NCBI GenBank assembly: GCA_036321795.1
Contig: JAWQCY010000006.1
Span: 1 to 64,000 of the forward strand
Direction of reading: 5' to 3'
DNA from: CAKVON01 sp902475665
GTDB taxonomy: Bacteria; Actinomycetota; Coriobacteriia; Coriobacteriales; Atopobiaceae
Length of the DNA stretch: 64,000 bases
Shown here: piece by piece, positions 1 to 7,313 of the stretch
Layout: each line of letters opens with the position of its first letter
Numbering within the stretch: position 1 is the first letter of the stretch
The notes under the pieces: model-generated
The model's input: only the letters and a program-made list of their open reading frames with translations
What the model was told of the DNA's origin: nothing
Database searches by the model: none
Program-made: the position numbers and the translations under genes

Positions 1-93
1 TACACCCGGTCCCATGCCGAACCCGGAAGTTAAGCCCCCCAGCGCCGATGGTACTGCGGCGTCAGGCCGTGGGAGAGCAGGGCGCCTCCGACC
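1..93 (+). rRNA. rrf: 5S ribosomal RNA, 3' part
   Basis: The first bases match the conserved 5S interior (CCCGGTCCCATGCCGAACCC, then GGAAGTTAAGCCC, then GCGCCGATGGTACTGC) and the 3' arm GGGAGAGCAGGGCGCC. The 5' end lies outside the window, so the gene is partial. The 3' end is estimated to within a few bases because its pairing partner is not visible. It is probably the last gene of an rRNA operon, because a strong terminator follows directly. Confidence 0.93.
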
Positions 94-112
94 AACGACG
101 GGCATTTGACAG

Positions 113-151
113 GGGCAGGGCCCCGCCTCGCGGCGGGGCCCTGCCCTTTTT
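113..151 (+). terminator. Rho-independent terminator of the rRNA operon
   Basis: A perfect 15-bp GC-rich stem (GGGCAGGGCCCCGCC paired with its complement) around a TCGC loop is followed by TTTTT. It sits about 20 bp after the 5S gene. Confidence 0.92.
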
Positions 152-183
152 CGTGCGACGGCGCCCCGCCCGCGGCCGCGGGG

Positions 184-510
184 CTAGCGGGCGTCGGTGA
201 CGTCGACCGCCACGCGCACCTGCTCCCAGGGCGCGGCGCCGCGGTCGACCGACAGGACCCGGCACTCGAGCGCGTCGCCGTGCCCGAAGGCGAGCAGCCG
301 CGCGACGGCCTCGTTGGACTCGCGCGGGACGTAGCCGAGCTTGGTGCCGCGGCGCTCGATCCTTACGGCGTTGGGGTCGTAGGGGTTGTCCGGCTCGGCA
401 ACCAGTGCCAGCTTCTTTCCCGGCTTTAGCTTCTTGAGGACGAGTGCTCCGTCCCAATATTGGAAGCCGCGGATGTAAAAGCTGAGCATTCGACGTGACG
501 GGGTATACAT
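184..510 (-). CDS. HIRAN domain protein
   Basis: This 108-residue protein is almost entirely one HIRAN domain. It has the characteristic pattern FYIRGFQYWDGA, then a basic strand, then EPDNPYDPNAV and LGYVPRESNEAVARLL. HIRAN domains bind DNA ends or stalled forks and are often fused to helicases; here the domain stands alone, so it may be a small DNA-damage or fork-sensing accessory. The start is chosen at MYTPSRRM because AAGGAGGGGG precedes it at normal spacing. It is convergent with the rRNA operon and divergent from the next gene. Confidence 0.85.
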   Translation of the reverse strand: MYTPSRRMLSFYIRGFQYWDGALVLKKLKPGKKLALVAEPDNPYDPNAVRIERRGTKLGYVPRESNEAVARLLAFGHGDALECRVLSVDRGAAPWEQVRVAVDVTDAR

Positions 511-525
511 ATCCCCCTCCTTATT

Positions 526-750
526 GATTGTGGACGGGCCTTTGCCCCTCTCGTTAGCGCTAATGTAATCTGGTGCCTGGACACTATTTGGGACTCACGT
601 CTCGGGCTTGTCAGTCTCTTGGATGCACTTCTCGGTAGAGGAATTTGCTCGGTAGGTTGCGAGTTGGATGTGTGACACACGCCTGCTTGGGGTACCCAAG
701 AGGTATTGAATTGATTTGATCCGGGCTGAGCTCGGCGGAACGGGGGACGA
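526..750. other. Intergenic region without a recognised gene
   Basis: About 240 bp separate the divergent HIRAN and membrane-protein genes. Base composition is less G/C rich than the flanks, as expected for a two-way promoter region. No clear paired -35/-10 boxes, RNA gene or repeat was seen. Confidence 0.4.
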
Positions 751-1302
751 ATGGGCGAAGGTAAGGGCAGGATTGCCGATCTGGTGGTCCTATCGGAGTT
801 GCTTTCTAACTCGCGTGGCGATTTGGACACGCGCTTGACTACGATGACGGCACATATCGGTCATCTTGTGCTCGGCAACGTTGCCGTTGCAGCGATTAGC
901 GTCGTTGCTTTGCCTGCACTTTCGTATGCCTCTCCGTTCTTTTGGGCGAGCATTACGTTACGCGCGCTTGCCATTGGCGTCGTGCTGCTGTGCGTAGGCT
1001 CGATTGCGGTCTCTCTTGTTGCGGGAATGCGACTCAGGTCGCTGAGGGGTGTTGCCACGTGGAACCCGGGCGGCTCGCTCGATTCGATGGCCGCCGCAGC
1101 CGATGAGGCGGCTGCGCTTCGCAGGTGCATCGACGAGCAACGTGAAGTCGTTCGCAAGGGATCCGAGGTGGCTGATAACGCCTTCCACCTGCTGGTAATT
1201 GCCGACGGGCTGTTTATGGGTGCCATGCTTGTCGCGGTCGTCGCAATGGTTCTCGGCTTTGTGCTTAGCATCATCAACGATCTTGCCATTTGTTGCTACT
1301 AG
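751..1302 (+). CDS. Three-helix membrane protein, function unknown
   Basis: The 183-residue protein has two closely spaced hydrophobic segments (about residues 36-58 and 65-95), a charged cytoplasmic stretch containing IDEQREVVRKGSEVADNA, and a third hydrophobic segment (about 147-178). This two-plus-one layout resembles 2TM/PycTM and SLATT-type effector families, but no diagnostic motif was found and no cyclase or nucleotide-sensor gene is adjacent. A GGGGGAC site lies just before the ATG. It overlaps the upstream extension of the next reading frame only, not the next gene as started here. The call is essentially hypothetical membrane protein. Confidence 0.6.
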   Translation: MGEGKGRIADLVVLSELLSNSRGDLDTRLTTMTAHIGHLVLGNVAVAAISVVALPALSYASPFFWASITLRALAIGVVLLCVGSIAVSLVAGMRLRSLRGVATWNPGGSLDSMAAAADEAAALRRCIDEQREVVRKGSEVADNAFHLLVIADGLFMGAMLVAVVAMVLGFVLSIINDLAICCY

Positions 1303-1421
1303 GTGCCTCTCGGCAGGGTTGGCGGTGCACGGCGTGCAGGGGACGCGGCACTTACCTTGATGCGAGCGCCCACGAGGATGCTTGCGAGGCCATGTGCCCT
1401 CGGACGACGATAGGAGATGCG

Positions 1422-2381
1422 ATGGGCGAAATATTCGCTGGCGAGAAGGACTGTGTCGTCGATGCGGCCGCCGCGGACGCGGTTGCCGCGAGCATGACAG
1501 GCACGGGCACTGCATTGGTGCTTGAGGGCGGCGGCTACCGCGGCGTGTTTACCGCCGGCGTGCTCGACGTTCTTATGGAGAAGGGCCTCACGGGATTCGA
1601 TAGCGTCTGGGGCACCTCGGCGGGCGCTCTCAATGCGGTGACGTTCCGCGCGCGGCAGATCGGTCGCTACATTCGCGTGGTGCTCGCGTTTCGCGATGAC
1701 AGCCGCATGATGTCGGTTATGTCGCTTGCCAAGACAGGCTCCATCGCGGGTAACGACTTCTTGTACCACGAGGTGCAGGAGCGTCTGGACCCGCTCGATG
1801 TCGAGACCTTCAACTCGGGCACCACACCCGTATGGGCCTGCGCAACCGACGTAACGTTTGGCACGCCTGCCTATCTGCCTATCCGCAGGATGCCCGACGA
1901 CATGGACAAAATCATCGCGTCGGCGTCGCTGCCGATGCTGTCCGAGATCGTCGAGGTTGATGGCAGGCGCTGCCTGGACGGCGGCACGGCGGACTCCGCC
2001 CCAGTTGAGGTGGCTCTTGGGCTGGAGGGATTCGCCCGTCCCGAGGGCGCGGGAGATCCCGCCTCGCACGCGCTGGTCGTCCTGACGCAGCCGCGCGACT
2101 ACCGCAAGGAGTCGTCGGGCGCCCTCATGCCCGTCGCGCGCAGACAGTACGCGAACAAGCCGTATTACCTGGAGGCCCTCGAGACGCGTCCCGAGCGCTA
2201 CAATGCGCAGCGTGAGCGGATCTTCTCGCTCGAAAGGCAGGGCAGGGTGACGGTCGTCGCGCCGCCCGAGCCACTTGGCATTCCCACCACCGGAGGGTCG
2301 GGCGAGGTGCTTCTGCACGCCTACCTCATGGGGCGCAGCGAGGCCGAGAAGAGCCTGCCGCAGATCGAGAAATTGCTTTAG
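1422..2381 (+). CDS. Patatin-like phospholipase (RssA/YjjU type)
   Basis: This 319-residue serine esterase carries the three patatin signatures: the oxyanion-hole loop GGGYRG (residues 36-41), the nucleophile elbow GTSAG (Ser66) and the catalytic-dyad DGG (Asp186). The C-terminal half (ERYNAQRERIFSLERQGRV) matches the DUF6363-type tail of YjjU-like patatins. It probably hydrolyses acyl esters of membrane phospholipids; the substrate is unknown. The frame is open further upstream, but the ATG at 1422 is preferred because AGGAG lies seven bases before it. No partner gene indicates a pathway. Confidence 0.88.
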   Translation: MGEIFAGEKDCVVDAAAADAVAASMTGTGTALVLEGGGYRGVFTAGVLDVLMEKGLTGFDSVWGTSAGALNAVTFRARQIGRYIRVVLAFRDDSRMMSVMSLAKTGSIAGNDFLYHEVQERLDPLDVETFNSGTTPVWACATDVTFGTPAYLPIRRMPDDMDKIIASASLPMLSEIVEVDGRRCLDGGTADSAPVEVALGLEGFARPEGAGDPASHALVVLTQPRDYRKESSGALMPVARRQYANKPYYLEALETRPERYNAQRERIFSLERQGRVTVVAPPEPLGIPTTGGSGEVLLHAYLMGRSEAEKSLPQIEKLL

Positions 2382-2501
2382 CAAGAGGCGACCGTCGTGG
2401 CCACCCCGGTCACGGCGGTCGTTCTGGCATTGTCGTTGATGCACGTGTGGAAGCGAGTTTGTGGGCGATCGCGCGAGGGACGCCTGGGACGGGAGGAACT
2501 G

Positions 2502-4199
2502 ATGAAGCTTGTGGTCGTTGGTGGCGTCGCGGGTGGAGCGTCTGCCGCCGCGCGCGTGAGGCGCTTGGACGCGCATGCCAGAATCGTCGTGTTGGAGCGT
2601 GGCGAGCACGTCTCCTTCTCCAACTGTTCGTTGCCGTATCACCTGGGTGGAGTCGTGCCCAACAGCGACAGCCTGGTATTGATGACTCCCGAGAAGTTCA
2701 AGAGGCAGCACGACATCGAGGTTCGCGTAAGGAGCGAGGCCATCGCGATCGATCGCGAGGCCAAGACCGTTCGCGTGCGCGACCTGACAACGGGTGGCGA
2801 GTACGACGAGCCCTACGACAAGCTGGTCCTCTCCCCGGGCGCCGCACCAATAGTGCCGCCCATTCCGGGGGCCGACGCCGACAACGTCTTCACGGTGCGC
2901 AACGTGACTGACATTCGCGCGCTCAAGTCGTACGTCGACCGCGACGACGTCCGTAGCGTGTGCGTGGTCGGCGGCGGCTTCGTGGGAATCGAGGTCGCGG
3001 AGAACCTCGTGCGCGCGGGCAAGCGGGTCGCCGTGGTCGAGGGCCGCGACCAGATCCTCCAGCCGTTCGACTACGACATGGTCCAGACCCTGCACAAGGA
3101 GCTCGACGACAACGGCGTCGAGTTGCGCGTCTCCACCACGGTGACGTCTATCGAGAAGGGCCTTGTGCGGGCCGTGGGTCCCGCCGGAGAGGTCGAGGTC
3201 GCGGCCGACGCCGTCGTCATGGCGGTCGGCGTGGCTCCCGAGACCAAACTTGCCGCCGACGCCGGGCTTGCCATCGGACAGACGCGCGGCATCGAGGTCG
3301 ATGCCAACTGGCGCACGAGCGACCCCGACATCTATGCGGTGGGCGACGCGGTCCAGACCTACGACGCGCTGGCCCACAGGCCGAGCCGACTGGCGTTGGC
3401 CGGTCCCGCCCAGCGCGAGGCCCGTGCCGCGGCCGACCACATGTACGGCGTGGCCGACCGCAACCGTGGCTTCATCGGGTCGTCGTGCATCCAGGTCTTC
3501 TCGCAAAACGCGGCCTGCACGGGCCTGTCCGAGCGTGCCGCCCGTGAGGCCGGCTATGAGTGCGACTCGGTGCTGGTCTACCCGTCCGACAAGGTCGGTC
3601 TGATGCCCGATAGCAACTACCTGGGCTTCAAGCTCGTCTACGAGGTGCCCACCGGCAAGCTGCTGGGCGCCCAGTCGATTGGCGTCGGCAATGCCGTCCA
3701 GCGCGTCGACGTGGTGGCCGCCCTGCTGGGCATGGGCGGGACACTCGAGGACCTGCGCGACTGCGAGCTGTGCTACTCGCCCGTGTATGGGACCGCCAAG
3801 GACGTCGTCAACTTTGCGGCCATGGTGGCCCTCAACATCGTGGGCGGCCGCTTCCGCCAGGTCCACGTGGACGAGGTTCGCGGGCTTGTCGAGAAGGGCG
3901 CCTACATCGTCGACGTCCGCGAGCCGGACGAGTACGCGACCGGGCACCTCAACGGCGCGCACAACGTGCCCCTGTCGCAGCTGGCCGAGCGCATGGGCGA
4001 GATCCCGCGTGACGTGCCCGTGTACCTGCACTGCCGCTCGAGCCAGCGCAGCTACTATGCCATCTGCAGGCTGCAGGGCATGGGCTGGCGCAACGTCACA
4101 AACATCAGCGGCTCGTACCTGGGGATCAGCCTGTACGAGTACTTCAACGACAAGGCGATGGGCCGCGAGCCCATCATGGACGCATACAACTTCGACTGA
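2502..4199 (+). CDS. CoA-disulfide reductase with C-terminal rhodanese domain
   Basis: The 565-residue flavoprotein has an N-terminal FAD site (VVVGGVAGGASAAARVRRL), the single redox cysteine in SFSNCSLPYH (Cys42), a central NAD(P)H site (VCVVGGGFVGIEVAENL) and the FAD-closing GDAVQ stretch. From about residue 465 it carries a rhodanese domain (VDVREPDEYATGH) with active-site Cys511 in LHCRSSQRS. Length and layout match the CoADR-RHD/NADH-dependent persulfide reductase group, which reduces CoA disulfide, CoA persulfide or polysulfide in the cytoplasm. The start at 2502 follows GGGAGGAACTG; the frame is open upstream. A CGCAxxG-type protein follows 30 bp downstream, so the two may form a sulfur or redox operon. 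Confidence 0.92.
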   Translation: MKLVVVGGVAGGASAAARVRRLDAHARIVVLERGEHVSFSNCSLPYHLGGVVPNSDSLVLMTPEKFKRQHDIEVRVRSEAIAIDREAKTVRVRDLTTGGEYDEPYDKLVLSPGAAPIVPPIPGADADNVFTVRNVTDIRALKSYVDRDDVRSVCVVGGGFVGIEVAENLVRAGKRVAVVEGRDQILQPFDYDMVQTLHKELDDNGVELRVSTTVTSIEKGLVRAVGPAGEVEVAADAVVMAVGVAPETKLAADAGLAIGQTRGIEVDANWRTSDPDIYAVGDAVQTYDALAHRPSRLALAGPAQREARAAADHMYGVADRNRGFIGSSCIQVFSQNAACTGLSERAAREAGYECDSVLVYPSDKVGLMPDSNYLGFKLVYEVPTGKLLGAQSIGVGNAVQRVDVVAALLGMGGTLEDLRDCELCYSPVYGTAKDVVNFAAMVALNIVGGRFRQVHVDEVRGLVEKGAYIVDVREPDEYATGHLNGAHNVPLSQLAERMGEIPRDVPVYLHCRSSQRSYYAICRLQGMGWRNVTNISGSYLGISLYEYFNDKAMGREPIMDAYNFD

Positions 4200-4229
4200 C
4201 GCGTCGTGCGCCAAGGGAGAGGGGAAATC

Positions 4230-4682
4230 ATGGCCGAGAAGCTTACCGAGGACTACGCGAACAAGATGATGGAGGACGGCTTCCATTGCTCGCAGTGCGT
4301 GATGGAGCACGCGGCGCCCGCCCTGGGGCTGGACCGCGACGCCGCCGTGCGCATGGTCGCCGGCCTGGGTGGCGGTCTGTTCCGCGGCGAGGTCTGTGGC
4401 GCGGCCAACGCCGCCGCGGTGGCCCTGGGCGTCGCGTACGGCTTCGACCAGGCAGACCCTGGCGAGAAGGACGAGCTACTCAAGGCAAAGATCCACGAGC
4501 TGGAGGAGCGCTTCATGGCGGAGCACGGCACCCTGTCCTGCAGGGAGCTCTTGGGAGGCTATGACTGCCTGCGCGACGAGGACGACCAGCCCGACTGCGA
4601 CCGCGAGGACCCGTGGATGTACTGCGGAAAGTACTGTGAGACGGCGGCCGCGATCCTCGACGACCTTCTCCCCAGGGAGTAG
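4230..4682 (+). CDS. C_GCAxxG_C_C family protein
   Basis: The 150-residue protein shows the family pattern: CSQCV near the N-terminus, a glycine-rich GLGGGLFRGEVCGAANAAA segment, and further conserved cysteines (SCRELLGGYDC, YCGKYCE). Members are small cysteine-rich proteins thought to bind a metal or to act in redox chemistry; the biochemical role is not established. The start at 4230 follows GAGAGGGGAAATC, while an upstream GTG lacks a site. It lies close behind the CoA-disulfide reductase and is followed by a terminator, so it ends that transcript. Confidence 0.88.
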   Translation: MAEKLTEDYANKMMEDGFHCSQCVMEHAAPALGLDRDAAVRMVAGLGGGLFRGEVCGAANAAAVALGVAYGFDQADPGEKDELLKAKIHELEERFMAEHGTLSCRELLGGYDCLRDEDDQPDCDREDPWMYCGKYCETAAAILDDLLPRE

Positions 4683-4714
4683 GTCGGCAGGGGCGTCGAG
4701 ACCCGATCGGTCGC

Positions 4715-4749
4715 GGGCCGGCATGCCCTCCGGGGCGTGCCGGCCCTTT
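4715..4749 (+). terminator. Terminator after the C_GCAxxG_C_C gene
   Basis: A 13-bp stem (GGGCCGGCATGCC with one G-T type mismatch in its partner) surrounds a short loop and runs into TTT. The T tract is short, so efficiency is uncertain. Confidence 0.7.
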
Positions 4750-4919
4750 GCGTGCAGGCATCGTGAAGATGGGGATTCTCGCACGTCACGGCTACAAAGC
4801 GTCTTGTGTGGTGTACACTTTGAAAGCTTTGTTTCTCAGAGCCCCGTAATCTCTGAAATAGACAAACAGCGTGGTCACTCGTCCAGGGGTGGCCAACGAA
4901 AGCAAGTTGGAGGAGTCAA
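4750..4919 (+). promoter_or_regulatory. Promoter and leader of rplM-rpsI
   Basis: This non-coding stretch contains an extended -10-like TGTACACT around 4812-4819 and about 100 bp of leader before the GTG start of rplM. No good -35 box was found at standard spacing. The leader is long enough for the translational autoregulation known for L13 operons, but no specific fold was confirmed. Confidence 0.35.
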
Positions 4920-5360
4920 GTGAACAAGTCGACTCGTTACGCCAAGCCTGGCGAGGTCGAGCGCAACTGGGTGCTCGTCGACGCCGACGGCGCCACCCTC
5001 GGCCGTCTTGCGACCCAGGTCGCCATGATCCTGCGTGGCAAGAACAAGCCGCAGTACACCCCGCACACCGACACCGGTGACTTCGTCGTGGTCGTCAACG
5101 CAGACAAGGTCGTCCTGACCGGCGTCAAGGCCGATCACAAGGAGTACTGGCGTTACTCTGGTTGGCTCGGCGGCCTGAAGAAGGAGTCCTTCAAGGAGGC
5201 CATGACCAAGCACCCCGAGCGCGTCATCGAGCACGCCGTCAAGGGCATGCTCCCCAAGACGACCCTCGGCCGTCAGCAGTTCCACAAGCTGCACGTGTAC
5301 GCTGGTCCCGAGCACCCGCACACCGCTCAGAACCCCACCAAGATCGATCTGGAGGCTTAA
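4920..5360 (+). CDS. rplM: 50S ribosomal protein L13
   Basis: The 146-residue protein has the complete L13 profile: WVLVDADGATLGRLAT near the N-terminus, DFVVVVNADKV, then HPERVIEHAVKGMLPK and the C-terminal LHVYAGPEHPH. L13 binds 23S rRNA early in large-subunit assembly. The start codon is GTG at 4920, chosen because GGAGG lies six bases upstream and no ATG fits. rpsI follows four bases later, the classic rplM-rpsI operon. Confidence 0.98.
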   Translation: MNKSTRYAKPGEVERNWVLVDADGATLGRLATQVAMILRGKNKPQYTPHTDTGDFVVVVNADKVVLTGVKADHKEYWRYSGWLGGLKKESFKEAMTKHPERVIEHAVKGMLPKTTLGRQQFHKLHVYAGPEHPHTAQNPTKIDLEA

Positions 5361-5363
5361 ACG

Positions 5364-5759
5364 ATGGCTGACAACACCGCTGTTTACACCGGCACTGGCC
5401 GTCGCAAGGAGGCCGTCGCCCGCGTCCGTCTCGTTCCCGGCACCGGCAAGGTCACCGTCAACGGTCGTGACGCCCTCAACTACTTTGGCCGTCAGCAGCT
5501 CGTCGACAACGCTGTCGCCCCGTTCAGGGTCACCGACACCGTCGACCAGTTCGACGTCATCGCCCTGTGCGACGGCGGCGGCATCAACGGTCAGTCCGGC
5601 GCCCTGCGCCTGGGCATCTCCCGCGCCCTGCTGGAGGCTGGCGAGTACCGTGCCGACCTCAAGAAGGCCGGCTTCCTGACCCGTGACGCCCGTGCCGTCG
5701 AGCGCAAGAAGTACGGCCTGAAGAAGGCCCGTAAGCGCCCGCAGTTCTCGAAGCGCTAG
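5364..5759 (+). CDS. rpsI: 30S ribosomal protein S9
   Basis: The 131-residue S9 protein begins with the TGRRKEAVARVRL signature and ends in the conserved basic tail KKARKRPQFSKR, which reaches the ribosomal P site. The GGAGG ribosome binding site lies inside the last codons of rplM, so the two genes are co-transcribed and probably translationally coupled. Confidence 0.98.
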   Translation: MADNTAVYTGTGRRKEAVARVRLVPGTGKVTVNGRDALNYFGRQQLVDNAVAPFRVTDTVDQFDVIALCDGGGINGQSGALRLGISRALLEAGEYRADLKKAGFLTRDARAVERKKYGLKKARKRPQFSKR

Positions 5760-5795
5760 TGCTTCTCGGCTGTTACGCGTAACAAGAAGTTTTGT

Positions 5796-5831
5796 CGAGG
5801 GGGACTCGTCGCATGCGGCGGGTCCCCCTCG
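5796..5831 (+). terminator. Probable terminator of rplM-rpsI
   Basis: The arms CGAGGGGGAC and GTCCCCCTCG form a 10-bp stem around a 15-base loop. The following sequence lacks a real T tract, so it may act as a weak or factor-assisted terminator. Confidence 0.6.
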
Positions 5832-5902
5832 CTGTGTACGATTGAGCGGTATTGCGATCGGGTCTCGCGCCCGGTCGCCGCGACCCGCGAAAGGGGACAC
5901 GA

Positions 5903-7243
5903 ATGAAGTACTTCGGAACCGACGGCTTCAGGGGCAGGGCCAACGAGGGCCTGAACGTGGAGCATGCCTTTAAGATCGGCCGCTACATCGGTTGGTACTA
6001 CGGCGCCAACAGGGGCCGCAAGGCCCGCGTCGTCATCGGCAAGGACACCCGCCGCTCGAGCTACATGTTCGAGAGCTCCCTCATCGCCGGCCTGGTGGCA
6101 AGCGGCGCGGACGCCTACACGCTGCACGTCATCCCGACGCCCGGCGTCAGCTACGAGACCATCGACGGCAACTTCGACTGCGGCGTCATGATCACCGCGA
6201 GCCACAACCCCTTCACCGACAACGGCATCAAGCTGGTCAACGGCAAGGGCATCAAGATGGACGAGGGCGTTCTCGAGAAGGTCGAGGACTACATCGACGG
6301 CAAGTTCGAGGTGCCCCTGGCGACTGGCGAGGCCATCGGCCGCACGATCGACTACATGCAGGGCCGCAACCGCTACATCGCGCACCTCATCGCCAGCGCG
6401 AACTTCTCGCTCAAGGGCGTGAAGATCGGCCTCGACTGCGCCAACGGCTCCGCATCCAGCGTCGCCAAGCCCGTCTTCGACGCCCTCGGCGCCGACGTGC
6501 GCGTCATCAACAACGCCCCCAACGGTGTCAACATCAACGTCGACTGCGGCTCGACCCACATCGAGCAGCTGCAGCGCCACGTCGTCGAGCAGGGCCTCGA
6601 CGTCGGCTTTGCCTACGACGGCGACGCCGACCGCTGCCTGGCCGTCGACGAGCGTGGCCGCCTGGTGGACGGCGACCTGATTCTGTACGTGTGCGCCAAG
6701 TACCTCAACAAGCACGGCAGGCTCTCGGGCGGCACCGTGGTGCCCACGGTCATGTCCAACTACGGCCTGTTCAAGGCCCTCGACATCGCCAAGCTCTCCT
6801 ACGAGACCACCGCGGTGGGCGACAAAAACGTCTCGGCCTGCATGCGCGCCAACGGCTACTCGCTCGGTGGCGAGCAGTCCGGCCACATCATCTTCGGCGA
6901 CATCGAGACCACCGGCGACGGCATCATGACGAGCCTGCGCCTGATGGAGGTCATCCGTGCCGAGCGCGAGAAGCTCTCCGAGCTCACCCGCCCGGTCAAG
7001 CTCTACCCGCAGCAGCTCGTCAACGTGCGCGTCGCCGACAAGGACGCCGCCATGGAGGCGTCCGAGGTCAAGGCCGCCGTCGAGGCTGCCGAGAAGTACC
7101 TCGAGGGCAACGGCCGCGTCCTGGTGAGGGCCAGCGGCACCGAGCCGCTCGTCCGCGTGCTCGCGGAGGCCCCCGAGGAGAGCCTGTGCGAGCAGGCCAA
7201 CGCCATCGTGCTCGAGGCGCTCGAGCCGTACCGCGAGAAGTAG
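5903..7243 (+). CDS. glmM: Phosphoglucosamine mutase
   Basis: The 446-residue protein converts glucosamine-6-phosphate to glucosamine-1-phosphate for cell-wall UDP-GlcNAc. It opens with YFGTDGFRG, carries the phosphoserine loop TASHNPFTDNG (Ser100), the metal-binding loop DGDADR and the C-terminal phosphate loop VRASGTEPLVRV. These features and the length identify GlmM rather than a general phosphomannomutase. The start at 5903 follows AAAGGGGACACG; earlier in-frame codons have no site. glmS follows after 70 bp, placing two consecutive amino-sugar steps side by side. Confidence 0.96.
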   Translation: MKYFGTDGFRGRANEGLNVEHAFKIGRYIGWYYGANRGRKARVVIGKDTRRSSYMFESSLIAGLVASGADAYTLHVIPTPGVSYETIDGNFDCGVMITASHNPFTDNGIKLVNGKGIKMDEGVLEKVEDYIDGKFEVPLATGEAIGRTIDYMQGRNRYIAHLIASANFSLKGVKIGLDCANGSASSVAKPVFDALGADVRVINNAPNGVNINVDCGSTHIEQLQRHVVEQGLDVGFAYDGDADRCLAVDERGRLVDGDLILYVCAKYLNKHGRLSGGTVVPTVMSNYGLFKALDIAKLSYETTAVGDKNVSACMRANGYSLGGEQSGHIIFGDIETTGDGIMTSLRLMEVIRAEREKLSELTRPVKLYPQQLVNVRVADKDAAMEASEVKAAVEAAEKYLEGNGRVLVRASGTEPLVRVLAEAPEESLCEQANAIVLEALEPYREK

Positions 7244-7313
7244 CGACGCGCTGCTAGTATGGGATGCCCGGGCGCGCCCGTGGCGCCCGACCCAAAGAGA
7301 CGAGGAGGTTCCC

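Noticed and set aside
1299..4310. Very long open frame (1003 codons) on the minus strand opposite the lipase and CoA-disulfide reductase genes
   Set aside because: It is the antisense shadow of two well-supported genes in high-G+C DNA. Its translation is His/Val/Asp-rich without domains.
7244..7313. glmS ribozyme upstream of glmS
   Set aside because: The 70-bp gap is too short and shows no matching core sequence.
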